Below are positions 53,175 through 61,473 of a stretch of DNA of 64,000 nucleotides, one piece after another. The stretch is from an uncultured Eubacteriales bacterium (GTDB taxonomy: Bacteria; Bacillota; Clostridia; Christensenellales; Aristaeellaceae), in the NCBI GenBank assembly GCA_900318145.1, contig ONJM01000006.1, forward strand, positions 62,001-126,000, given 5' to 3'. Both the position numbers and the translations under genes were made by a program. The notes below the pieces were generated by a model that was given only the letters and a program-made list of their open reading frames with translations, was not told the DNA's origin and searched no databases. Numbering within the stretch: position 1 is the stretch's first letter; each line of letters begins with the position of its first letter.

Positions 53175-54686
53175 ATGAAGAAACTGGCTGCCCTGATCCT
53201 TTCCGTGGCCCTGCTGCTCTCGATGATGAGCTTCGCCGCGGCGGAGGAACCTTTCGAGATCAGCATTATGCTGCCCGAGTTCCCCGCGGACATCGACTTT
53301 GTGTTTGAGAACAACCCCGTCCTGGAGAAGATCCAGGAGCTGAGCGGCGTGAAGCTGAACATCATCTTCAGCCCCAACTCCACCTACGGTGATTCCCTGA
53401 GCACCACGCTGGCGGATCAGAATCCCCCCATGCTGGTGGTCGCAACGGATGCCCGGGCTCCCATCATTATCGATTCCGCCCGCGCCGGCGCTTTCCATGA
53501 CCTGACCGAAGCGGTGAAGGATACGGAAAACTATCCCTACCTGGCTGCCGGCAGCGCCGCCATCTACAACAACATTTCCGTGGACGGCCATGTGTACGGC
53601 ATCTACCGGACCCGCGCGTTCCCCCGCGGCGGCGTTTACTACCGTCTGGACATCGCGAAGGAAGTCGGCTTTGACAAGGAAGTCAAGACCATCGACGACC
53701 TGACCGAACTGGCTGAGAAGCTGGCCGGCTACAGCGAAGACACCTATGCTCTGAATATGTGCTCCTACAGCGACGGCACCATCAAGTACATCACCATTGC
53801 CTACGGCGCGCCGAACGCCTGGGGTGTGGACGAAAACGGCGACGTTTATCCTGCCCACAAGTCTCCTGCCTACCTGGAAGGCCTGAAGTGGCTGCGCCAC
53901 CTGTACGAAATCGGCGGCATCGATCCCAACTTCGCACAGATCTCCACCTCCGACTGGGACAACATCGAGCGCACCAACAAGGCGTTCATGCGGTTTGACT
54001 GCCTGGACAACGCACACCGCCAGCAGGAATGGTTCGAGAAGGAAGCCGGCGTGGAAGAGCAGATCTTCCAGACCGTGGGACCGGTAGCCAAGGCTGACGG
54101 AACCATTACCCACTGGGCACAGAGCAACGGCTTCAACGGCGAGATCCTCGTCATGAAGAGGAGCGTTTCCGATGAAAACCTGCCCAAGGTCCTGAAGTTC
54201 CTTGACTGGTGCAACAGCTCCGAAGGACAGACCATCATCAACGCCGGCCTGCAGGGCCTGACCTACGAAGTGAACGACGCAGGTTTCCGCTACACCCCCG
54301 AAGACAAGGTTGATGAGTTCACCAAGAATTCCCAGATGTACCACAACAACATCAACCAGATGGGCATGGGCGTTCCCGGCAACCTGGAGAACCCCAAGTC
54401 CGATCCGTCCTACGGCAGGAAGACCCAGCTGCGTCAGCGCTATGAAGACCTGAACGCTGAACTGACCCAGTACGCGGTGACCAATCCCTGCTATCCCTTC
54501 GTGAGCGAGACCTACACCGCATACGGCACCCAGCTGGACACGATCCTTTCCGACGCGGCTGTGCAGTTCATTGCCGGCATCATCGATGAAGACGGCCTGA
54601 AGGCTGCCTGGCAGGATTGGGAAGCCAACGGCGGCGCCAAGATCACTGAAGAATACAATGAAGCGTATCATGCTGCCCAGAACTGA
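53175..54686 (+). CDS. ABC transporter extracellular solute-binding protein, second system
   Basis: 503 residues from ATG 53175 after AAAGGAGG. Signal peptide MKKLAALILSVALLLSMMSFAAA-EE, with no cysteine at all, so it cannot be a lipoprotein. The mature part is an LplA/YtcQ-like large binding protein. Expressed behind the LacI-controlled promoter with its permeases; ligand likely an unsaturated rhamnogalacturonan fragment because GH105 is the first gene of the same unit. Confidence 0.9.
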   Translation: MKKLAALILSVALLLSMMSFAAAEEPFEISIMLPEFPADIDFVFENNPVLEKIQELSGVKLNIIFSPNSTYGDSLSTTLADQNPPMLVVATDARAPIIIDSARAGAFHDLTEAVKDTENYPYLAAGSAAIYNNISVDGHVYGIYRTRAFPRGGVYYRLDIAKEVGFDKEVKTIDDLTELAEKLAGYSEDTYALNMCSYSDGTIKYITIAYGAPNAWGVDENGDVYPAHKSPAYLEGLKWLRHLYEIGGIDPNFAQISTSDWDNIERTNKAFMRFDCLDNAHRQQEWFEKEAGVEEQIFQTVGPVAKADGTITHWAQSNGFNGEILVMKRSVSDENLPKVLKFLDWCNSSEGQTIINAGLQGLTYEVNDAGFRYTPEDKVDEFTKNSQMYHNNINQMGMGVPGNLENPKSDPSYGRKTQLRQRYEDLNAELTQYAVTNPCYPFVSETYTAYGTQLDTILSDAAVQFIAGIIDEDGLKAAWQDWEANGGAKITEEYNEAYHAAQN

Positions 54687-54715
54687 CCGGTTTCCGGGCA
54701 AACGCTGAATACTCC

Positions 54716-54741
54716 GGGGCTGCCGCAGGCGCGGCAGCCCC
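54716..54741 (+). terminator. Strong GC hairpin after the binding-protein gene
   Basis: GGGGCTGCCGC-AGGC-GCGGCAGCCCC, an 11-base perfect stem. Only TCCTTCT follows, so partial termination or mRNA protection is more likely than a full stop. Confidence 0.6.
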
Positions 54742-54773
54742 TCCTTCTGAAACAGCAGGGAAGGAGAATACAG

Positions 54774-55574
54774 ATGAACCGCATTTATCAATGTTTTCCC
54801 GGGGGAAAGCACAAAGCCCTGACCATGAGCTATGACGACGGCCGCACGCAGGACCGCCGCCTGATAAGCATTTTCAACGAGAACGGCATCAAAGGCACCT
54901 TCCATCTGAACAGCGGCCTTTTTGAGCGGGGGGACCGGGTGCTTCCGGAGGAGATTCCTTCGCTTTACGCGGGCCACGAGGTAGCCTGCCACACCGTAAC
55001 CCATCCGACGATCGCCCGCTGCCCCCTGCCGGAAGTGGCGCAGGAGGTGCTGGAAGACCGGAAATTCCTGGAGAAGCAGACCGGTTACCCGGTGCGGGGC
55101 CTCAGCTATCCGAACGGGTCCGTGACGAAGGACATCGAAAACCTTCTGCCGGCGCTGGGCATCCGCTATTCCCGGGTGGTGGGATCCTCCGACAGCTTTG
55201 CCCTGCCGGAAAACCCATACCGCTGGCAGGCGACCTGCCACCACAACCATCGCCTGCTGGAGCTGGGCGAACAGTTCCTGGGCCTTTTCAAGAAGCAGTA
55301 TCTGTACCTGATGTACGTATGGGGGCACAGTTACGAATTTGACGACAAAAACAACTGGGACCTGATGGAATCCTTCTGCCGGATGATGGGCGGGAAGGAA
55401 GATATCTGGTACTGTACCAATATTGAGTTCATGGACGCCATGGACGATTACGCCCGCCTGCAGTTCGCGGCGGACAACAGCTTCGTTTACAATCCCAACT
55501 GCAGGGACTGCTATATATCTGTCAATGACGGCACGGCGATCCGGATTCCCGCCGGAGAAACGGTGCAGCTCTGA
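54774..55574 (+). CDS. Polysaccharide deacetylase (NodB/CE4) family
   Basis: 266 residues. Metal and catalytic residues as in CE4: TMSYDDGRTQDRR (Asp pair) and the HTVTHP metal His pair; GLSYPNGS corresponds to motif 3. No signal peptide, so it acts inside the cell, unlike peptidoglycan deacetylases. In this locus it may remove acetyl groups from imported galacturonan or rhamnogalacturonan pieces, alongside two CE12-type esterases. GGGAAGGAG before the ATG. Confidence 0.85.
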   Translation: MNRIYQCFPGGKHKALTMSYDDGRTQDRRLISIFNENGIKGTFHLNSGLFERGDRVLPEEIPSLYAGHEVACHTVTHPTIARCPLPEVAQEVLEDRKFLEKQTGYPVRGLSYPNGSVTKDIENLLPALGIRYSRVVGSSDSFALPENPYRWQATCHHNHRLLELGEQFLGLFKKQYLYLMYVWGHSYEFDDKNNWDLMESFCRMMGGKEDIWYCTNIEFMDAMDDYARLQFAADNSFVYNPNCRDCYISVNDGTAIRIPAGETVQL

Positions 55575-55600
55575 GAACAGGCTGATTCGGAGGAAAGCAT

Positions 55601-56671
55601 ATGGAAATATACCGCGACGCGGTGACCGGCTACGAAGTCCGCCGGTATACCGACGGGCCTGAAAGAAACGCCAAACTGTACTTCACCTGCGAAAACTTTT
55701 CCACGGACGACAAATACTTCTTCTTCATGAAGCAGCAGATGCAGGAGGGGATGAAGGAACTGTCCGGCGGCTGCTACCGGGCGGACGTGGAAACCGGCGA
55801 GATCTCGCAGGTGACGGATAATTCCTTCCGCGGCTTCGCGACGGACCGGGAGAAGAATATCGGCTATACCTGCAAAAATGAGACGGAAGTATACGCCGTG
55901 AACCTGGATGACAACTCCATGGTCAAAATCGGCGACCTGCCGAAGGGCGGCCAGATCACAGGACACCTGACGGCGGCGGACACCGGCCGGATCGCCTGCA
56001 GCTATCACCTGGCCAACAAGTATTACGGCCTGGTTATCATGGACCCCGGGAAGGAAGCGGAGGTCGTTTACCAGAGCGATTACCGGCTGGGACACGCGCA
56101 GATCTGCCCTTCGGATGAGAACCTGATTTTCTACATCCATGAGACGGAAGGGGACGCCTTCCAGCGGACATGGATGTTCGACGTGAAGGAACGGTATGTG
56201 CGGCCCTACTACGTGGAGCATCCCAGCGAATGGATCACCCACGAGGTATGGTCCTCCGACGGCACGGAAATGGCGCTGATGAAGCTGGACCCGGCAGGGC
56301 CGGTGGACGGCGCGAAGGGCGAATTCCATACCGGGAACATCATCATCGGCGACAAGGACGGAAGGCATTTTGACGTGGCGGCCACCAGCACCCAGCTGCT
56401 GCATCCATGCATCAGCCGGGACCACAAATGGCTGTGCGCGGACCGGATCAGCTATCTGGGCACGAAGGTCCAGGAGGGCGTGGTGCTGATCGAGCGGGCC
56501 ACAAAGAAGGCAAAGCTCATCGCCACCACCGGAAACTGCAGGACCGGCGCGGATCATCAGCATCCCTCCTTCAACCGGAAGGGAGACCGGATCCTCTTCT
56601 CCAATCCGGATGAAAACGGAAATGCCCAGGTGTGTGTGATCGACCTGAATCAGGTATGGAAGGACTGGTAA
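55601..56671 (+). CDS. Oligogalacturonate lyase-like protein (PL22 family)
   Basis: 356 residues, predicted seven-bladed beta-propeller. PL22-type residues: LGHAQICPSDENLIFYIHE, WITHEVWSSDGTEMALM with a His, and the metal site ADHQHPSFNRKGDRILFSNPDENG (Gln/His/His ligands). PL22 enzymes split unsaturated digalacturonate into 5-keto-4-deoxyuronate units in the cytoplasm. Slightly shorter than enterobacterial Ogl. A related specificity, e.g. rhamnogalacturonan disaccharide, is possible. CGGAGGAAA before the ATG. Confidence 0.85.
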   Translation: MEIYRDAVTGYEVRRYTDGPERNAKLYFTCENFSTDDKYFFFMKQQMQEGMKELSGGCYRADVETGEISQVTDNSFRGFATDREKNIGYTCKNETEVYAVNLDDNSMVKIGDLPKGGQITGHLTAADTGRIACSYHLANKYYGLVIMDPGKEAEVVYQSDYRLGHAQICPSDENLIFYIHETEGDAFQRTWMFDVKERYVRPYYVEHPSEWITHEVWSSDGTEMALMKLDPAGPVDGAKGEFHTGNIIIGDKDGRHFDVAATSTQLLHPCISRDHKWLCADRISYLGTKVQEGVVLIERATKKAKLIATTGNCRTGADHQHPSFNRKGDRILFSNPDENGNAQVCVIDLNQVWKDW

Positions 56672-56677
56672 GCGTTT

Positions 56678-57346
56678 ATGCCCGCAATTTATATTATCGG
56701 TGACTCAACGGTTGAGGATAACAAGCCCCCGTTCCGGGGCTGGGGATGGGCGCTGCCGCGCTATGTGAAGGAAGGGGTGGAGGTGCGGAATCACGCCCTT
56801 TCCGGCCGCAGCACCCGCAGCTTCCGGGAGGAAGGCCTCTGGGATCCGGTTGAAAAAGGACTTTCCGCCGGGGACCTGCTGCTGATCCAGTTCGGCCACA
56901 ACGACGAAAAGGACGACGAGCGTCATACGGATCCGGAGACCACCTATCCGGAAAATCTTCTTCGCTACTGCAGGACCGCGCAGGAAAAAGGCGCGCAGCC
57001 CGTGCTGCTGACACCGGTTTCCCGCCGCTTCTTCGTGGGCGGCGGTTCCATGCTCTACACCCACGGGGAATATCCCCGGGCGGTGCGGAAGCTGGCTGCG
57101 GAAGAGGGGATTCCCCTGATCGACCTGAAGCAGGCGAGCCGGGATCTCTACCTTTCCCTCGGGGAGGAAAAAACGGCGGAGCTGTTCGTGCGGCTCGCGC
57201 CCGGCGAAAACCCCGATTTCCCGGAGGGACACGACGACAAGACCCATTTCAACGCGTACGGAGCGGACATGATCTGCAGGCTGGTCACGGCCGGAATGCG
57301 GCAGATTCCATGCTGCGCGGCATTCCTGAAGGATGAGGATGCGTAA
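56678..57346 (+). CDS. CE12-type rhamnogalacturonan acetylesterase (SGNH hydrolase)
   Basis: 222 residues. SGNH blocks: IIGDSTVED (catalytic Ser), NHALSGRSTRSF, LLIQFGHNDEKDD (oxyanion Asn and His) and the Asp/His pair in DDKTHFNAYGADM. These match rhamnogalacturonan acetylesterases. No signal peptide, so it deacetylates imported oligosaccharides. Six bases after the PL22-like gene; its stop overlaps the start of the following GH2 gene, so the three are translationally coupled. Confidence 0.9.
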   Translation: MPAIYIIGDSTVEDNKPPFRGWGWALPRYVKEGVEVRNHALSGRSTRSFREEGLWDPVEKGLSAGDLLLIQFGHNDEKDDERHTDPETTYPENLLRYCRTAQEKGAQPVLLTPVSRRFFVGGGSMLYTHGEYPRAVRKLAAEEGIPLIDLKQASRDLYLSLGEEKTAELFVRLAPGENPDFPEGHDDKTHFNAYGADMICRLVTAGMRQIPCCAAFLKDEDA

Positions 57347-60300
57347 CACATTTTATTATCACCAGGGATGGCGTTTCCGCTCGGCGGACGTTTTCCCGAT
57401 GGCGAAAGCGCTTGAAAAGTGCAGGGACAGCAGCGGACACCTGCCCACGGATCCGGACTATGACGACCGGGACTGGGAGCAGGTGACGCTGCCCCATACT
57501 TTCAACGGAGGAGACCTGTTTTCCGTGCCCATCGAAGACGGCGGAAGCGGACAGAAACGCACCTGCGCGTTCTACCGGAACACGCTGGAGATTCCTGCCG
57601 CCCAAAGCGGAAAGCGGGTCCTTCTCACGTTTGAGGGAGTGCGGCAGACCTGCTGTGTGTACGTGAACGGCCGGTTGGCCGGGATCCATGAAAACGGCGT
57701 CGGTCCCTTCGGGTTCGACATCACGCCGTACCTGAAGCCATCCGGGAAAAACTGCATCGCGGTCGCGACGGACAATACCTCCACACGGAACATCCCTTTC
57801 TGCATAGCGGAGACACCCAACGCGCCGGGTGCCGAACCGGGCACTTTTCTGCAGAGCCAGGAGGAACAGGTGCCTCCGGAACAGGAGGGCGTCGGGTTTC
57901 AGTGGAACTGCAACGACTTCAATCCTTCGATCGGCGGACTTTCCCAGCCGGTGCGCATTCACTTCAAGGACGGGCTTCACCTGACGCTGCCGCTGTACGC
58001 AAACCTGCAGAGCCGGGGCGCGTATATCTATGCCGACAGCTTTGAACCGGAAAAGCATACCGCGCGGATCCACGTGGAAGCGGAGATCCGGAACCTGACG
58101 CAGGAACCCGCTGCCTGCCGCGTGCAGGCGCGCATCCTCTCGCCGGAAGGACGGGAAACGGCATGCTTTGCGTCCGGGGAGGAGACGGTTCCGCCGGCCG
58201 GGGCGTACTGTCCGCCGGTTTCCATGGTTCCGGAGGACGCCTACCGGTACGAGGCGGAGACGGGACGATGGATTCCGCAGGCGGAGGACGAAGTCCTGCC
58301 GACCCGTACGGATTCCTTCGGGACAAAGGTGATTCACTTTTCCGCGGCGGTCGGAGGGCTCGAATTCTGGGATCCCGCCCGTCCTGCACTGTACCGGGTG
58401 GAGCTGACCCTGACCGGGAACGGCGAAGAACGGGACCGGGAGGAAATCATTACCGGTTTCCGGGAGACCGGATACGATCCGGACCGGGGCATCCTGATCA
58501 ACAGAAAACCGGTATGGCTGCGGGGATACGCCCAGCGGGCATCGAACGAGTGGGCGGGCAGCGGCATCGTTCCGGAATGGATGCATGACCGGGACGCCCG
58601 GTGGATCCGGGAAAGCAACGCCAACCATATCCGGTGGATGCACGTGGCCGCGTGCAAGACGGATATCCGGGCCTGTGACCGGGCGGGCATCGTATGCACC
58701 CAGCCGGCGGGAGACAAGGAGAAGGAAGCGTCCGGCCGGCAGTGGGACCAGCGGGCGGAACTGATGCGGGATATAATCATCGCCTACCGCAACCATCCGT
58801 CCATCCTGTTCTGGGAAGCGGGAAACAACTCAATTTCCGCGGAGCACATGCGGGAAATGCGGCTGCTGAAGGAGAAACTGGATCCCCGCGGGGGCCGCTT
58901 TATGGGGTGCCGGACGATCAACACGGAGGACGTGCTGGCGGAAAGCGAGTACGCCGGGACCATGCTGAACCGCCACGCCGCCAGGTTTCTGGCGGAGCAC
59001 GGGCCGGTTACGGAGACGGAGTACAGCCGGGAGGAAGCGCCGCGCAGGGTATGGGATGACTATACCCCGCCGGATTACGATTACCGGAACCGGTACCTGG
59101 GCAAGGGCGGAAGAAAGCAGAAGGGGCTGGATTTCTACGACCTGACGAGTGAAGACCTGGCCCTGGCCAACGCCCGGGGATACAGCGAATTCTTTTTTGA
59201 CCGCATTGGCGGCGCTTCCGGGAAAAATCTTTACAGCGCCTGCGCGGCCCTGTGCTGGACCGATTCCGCGCAGCACGGGCGCCAGAGCTGGAGCGAAAAC
59301 GGGCGCATGAGCGGGCGCGTGGACGCTGTCCGGGTGAAGAAACAGAGTTTCGATGTATTCCGGGTCATGCAGAGCACCCGTCCGGCTGTGAAAATCCTGG
59401 GCCACTGGAACTATCCGCAGGAAGGACCGGACAGCTACCGGGCCTTTGAAAAGCGGTTCAACGGGAGCTGGTGGGAGGAAACGGAAGAAACAGTCCGCCG
59501 GGATCCGAAACGGAAGACGGTTTACTGTATCGCCAGCTACCCGGTGGCAAAGGTGGTCCTGCGCGTCAACGGACAACAGGCCGGCTGCTGCGAAAAACCG
59601 GAGGACGGATTTGTATTTGTTTTTCCCGATGTGGATGTGACCCAAAGCGGCGCGGTGGAAGCGGAAGGCTATGATATTACAGGCATGCCGGTATGCGCGG
59701 ACCGCATCGAAACCGCCGGGGAACCCGCGGCGATCAAGCTGGAAATGCATACCGCACCGGAGGGCTGGAAGGCGGACGGAGCGGACCTGTGCTACGCGGA
59801 CGTCACCGTTACGGACGGACAGGGACGGACCTGCCCGCTGGCGGACATGCGGATCGATTTCCGGGTGTACGGCCCTGCCGAATTCCTGGGCGGATACAAC
59901 AGCGGACGGTTCGACGGAAACGGACGGCAGGACAGCGTGGCCGGGAAGGCCTGGGTTTTCGCGGAATGCGGGACGAACCGGGTGCTGCTGCGCTCCGCGC
60001 GGACGCCCGGCAGGATCCGCCTGACCGCCACCGCGGCAGGGCTGCCGCCCGCGGAAGCGGCGGCGGAGACGATCCCCTGTGATCTGAACCCGCTGGTGCC
60101 GGAGATTCCGGCGCTGCGGGAGGCGGATATTTATCCCGCGGAGGAAAACCGGACCGCGCCGATTCCGGAGCTGGACCGGATAAAGTATGTTCCGGAGGCA
60201 GAAAACTACTGCAAGATCCTGGTGAATGGCCAGGAACCGGACTTCCGGGGCGTGCGGGCCGTGAACCGCGGCGGAAGCGTCTGGGGAAACATTCTGTGCA

Positions 60301-60581
60301 TCCTGGAAAGGATCCGGCAGATGTCGCCGGGACGCATGGAATATACCTGGGATCCCGTGTCGGGCACGCTGGTGATGCTTTCGGGCGGGCACCGGATTGT
60401 TGCCCGCACGGGGGAAACCCACCTGCTGGAGGACGGGAAGGAAAACCTGATGGACGGGCAGCCGTACGTTACGGCGGAGGGAATTCCCGTGATGGAGGTC
60501 AGCGCCGTGGCGGCGCATATCGAAGGGGCTTCCGTACAGTACGACGACAGGATCGGCGCCCTTCGGATCACCCTGAAATGA
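57339..60581 (+). CDS. Large GH2-family glycosidase with altered acid/base site and C-terminal stalk-like domain
   Basis: 1080 residues from ATG 57339, 5 bases after AAGGA (a second ATG six bases earlier is possible). Domains: jelly roll (1-~210), immunoglobulin-like (~220-365), TIM barrel (~370-680), further beta domains, and a last ~120 residues resembling the copper amine oxidase N-terminal/stalk domain. The strand that normally ends in GNE, giving the acid/base Glu, reads NHPSILFWEAGNN (N497); E493 is the nearest acid. The likely nucleophile is E561 in VTETEYSREEAPRR. It has no signal peptide although stalk domains are usually in secreted proteins. Overlaps the esterase gene by eight bases. 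Confidence 0.82.
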   Translation: MRNTFYYHQGWRFRSADVFPMAKALEKCRDSSGHLPTDPDYDDRDWEQVTLPHTFNGGDLFSVPIEDGGSGQKRTCAFYRNTLEIPAAQSGKRVLLTFEGVRQTCCVYVNGRLAGIHENGVGPFGFDITPYLKPSGKNCIAVATDNTSTRNIPFCIAETPNAPGAEPGTFLQSQEEQVPPEQEGVGFQWNCNDFNPSIGGLSQPVRIHFKDGLHLTLPLYANLQSRGAYIYADSFEPEKHTARIHVEAEIRNLTQEPAACRVQARILSPEGRETACFASGEETVPPAGAYCPPVSMVPEDAYRYEAETGRWIPQAEDEVLPTRTDSFGTKVIHFSAAVGGLEFWDPARPALYRVELTLTGNGEERDREEIITGFRETGYDPDRGILINRKPVWLRGYAQRASNEWAGSGIVPEWMHDRDARWIRESNANHIRWMHVAACKTDIRACDRAGIVCTQPAGDKEKEASGRQWDQRAELMRDIIIAYRNHPSILFWEAGNNSISAEHMREMRLLKEKLDPRGGRFMGCRTINTEDVLAESEYAGTMLNRHAARFLAEHGPVTETEYSREEAPRRVWDDYTPPDYDYRNRYLGKGGRKQKGLDFYDLTSEDLALANARGYSEFFFDRIGGASGKNLYSACAALCWTDSAQHGRQSWSENGRMSGRVDAVRVKKQSFDVFRVMQSTRPAVKILGHWNYPQEGPDSYRAFEKRFNGSWWEETEETVRRDPKRKTVYCIASYPVAKVVLRVNGQQAGCCEKPEDGFVFVFPDVDVTQSGAVEAEGYDITGMPVCADRIETAGEPAAIKLEMHTAPEGWKADGADLCYADVTVTDGQGRTCPLADMRIDFRVYGPAEFLGGYNSGRFDGNGRQDSVAGKAWVFAECGTNRVLLRSARTPGRIRLTATAAGLPPAEAAAETIPCDLNPLVPEIPALREADIYPAEENRTAPIPELDRIKYVPEAENYCKILVNGQEPDFRGVRAVNRGGSVWGNILCILERIRQMSPGRMEYTWDPVSGTLVMLSGGHRIVARTGETHLLEDGKENLMDGQPYVTAEGIPVMEVSAVAAHIEGASVQYDDRIGALRITLK

Positions 60582-60600
60582 GAAAAAGGAGGAGCGACAC

Positions 60601-61440
60601 ATGAATATCGGCATTCGCCTTCACGACACAGCGCACGGAACTCTGGAGGAGCGCCTGGCGTTTGCCCGGGCACAGGGATTTTCCTGCGCGCACACGGCGC
60701 TCAGCAAGGTGCTGGACGATTTCTCCATGCAGGAAGCGCCGGAGAAACTGACGGAGGCATACGCGGCCCGCGTACGGCAGGCCTTTGACGAATCCGGGCT
60801 GGAATGCGCGGTGCTGGGCTGCTACCTGAACCTGGCGGACCCGAACCCGGAGCGGAGGGCGCGGACGCAGGAAATCTACAAAGCCCACCTGCGCTTCGCG
60901 GTGATGACCGGCGCCCGGGTGGTGGGAACGGAGACCTTCGCGAATCCGGAATCCCGGTTCGCGGAGCCGGCGCCGCAGAGCGAGGAGGCTTTCCGGCTGT
61001 TCATGGACAGCCTGCGGCCGGTGGTTCGCTGCGCGGAGGAATGCGGTGCGGTGCTGGCGGTGGAGCCGGTATGGTACCACATCATTTCCACGCCGGAGCG
61101 CGCCGTCCGCATGCTGGAGGAGCTGCCTTCCGACCATCTGCAGATCATCCTGGACGCGGTGAACCTGATTTCCCCGGAGACGGCGGACCGGGCGGAGGAC
61201 ATCATCCGGAACGCGGTTTCCCTGCTGGGGGACCGGGTGCGGATCCTGCACATGAAGGATTTTGTGATCGGGCCGGACGGAAAGATGGACGCCTGCGCCT
61301 GCGGGCTGGGCACCATGCGCTACGGGCAGCTGCTTGCCTTCGCGAAGGAAAGGAACCTGCCCATGACGCTGGAGAACACGGTGCCGGACAACGCGGAAGC
61401 AGCGCGGCTGTACCTGGAACGGGCCGCGGCGGAACTGTGA
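60601..61440 (+). CDS. Sugar phosphate isomerase/epimerase family (xylose isomerase-like TIM barrel)
   Basis: 279 residues. AP-endonuclease-2/xylose-isomerase-like barrel: GTETFANPESRF, LAVEPVWYHI (metal Glu and His), QIILDAVNLIS (metal Asp) and RILHMKDFVI (HxKD motif). The family covers many isomerases, epimerases and keto-sugar processing enzymes; the exact reaction cannot be told from sequence. It sits between GH2 and the CE12-GH4 gene in the pectin unit, with AAGGAGGAG before the ATG. Confidence 0.85.
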   Translation: MNIGIRLHDTAHGTLEERLAFARAQGFSCAHTALSKVLDDFSMQEAPEKLTEAYAARVRQAFDESGLECAVLGCYLNLADPNPERRARTQEIYKAHLRFAVMTGARVVGTETFANPESRFAEPAPQSEEAFRLFMDSLRPVVRCAEECGAVLAVEPVWYHIISTPERAVRMLEELPSDHLQIILDAVNLISPETADRAEDIIRNAVSLLGDRVRILHMKDFVIGPDGKMDACACGLGTMRYGQLLAFAKERNLPMTLENTVPDNAEAARLYLERAAAEL

Positions 61441-61473
61441 GTACAGAGAAACGCGCGGGGAGATGTGAGACTG

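Noticed and set aside
57396-57411. LacI-operator-like GCGAAAGCGCTTGA
   Set aside because: Lies inside the GH2 coding region, matches only the core of the operator and has no promoter nearby.
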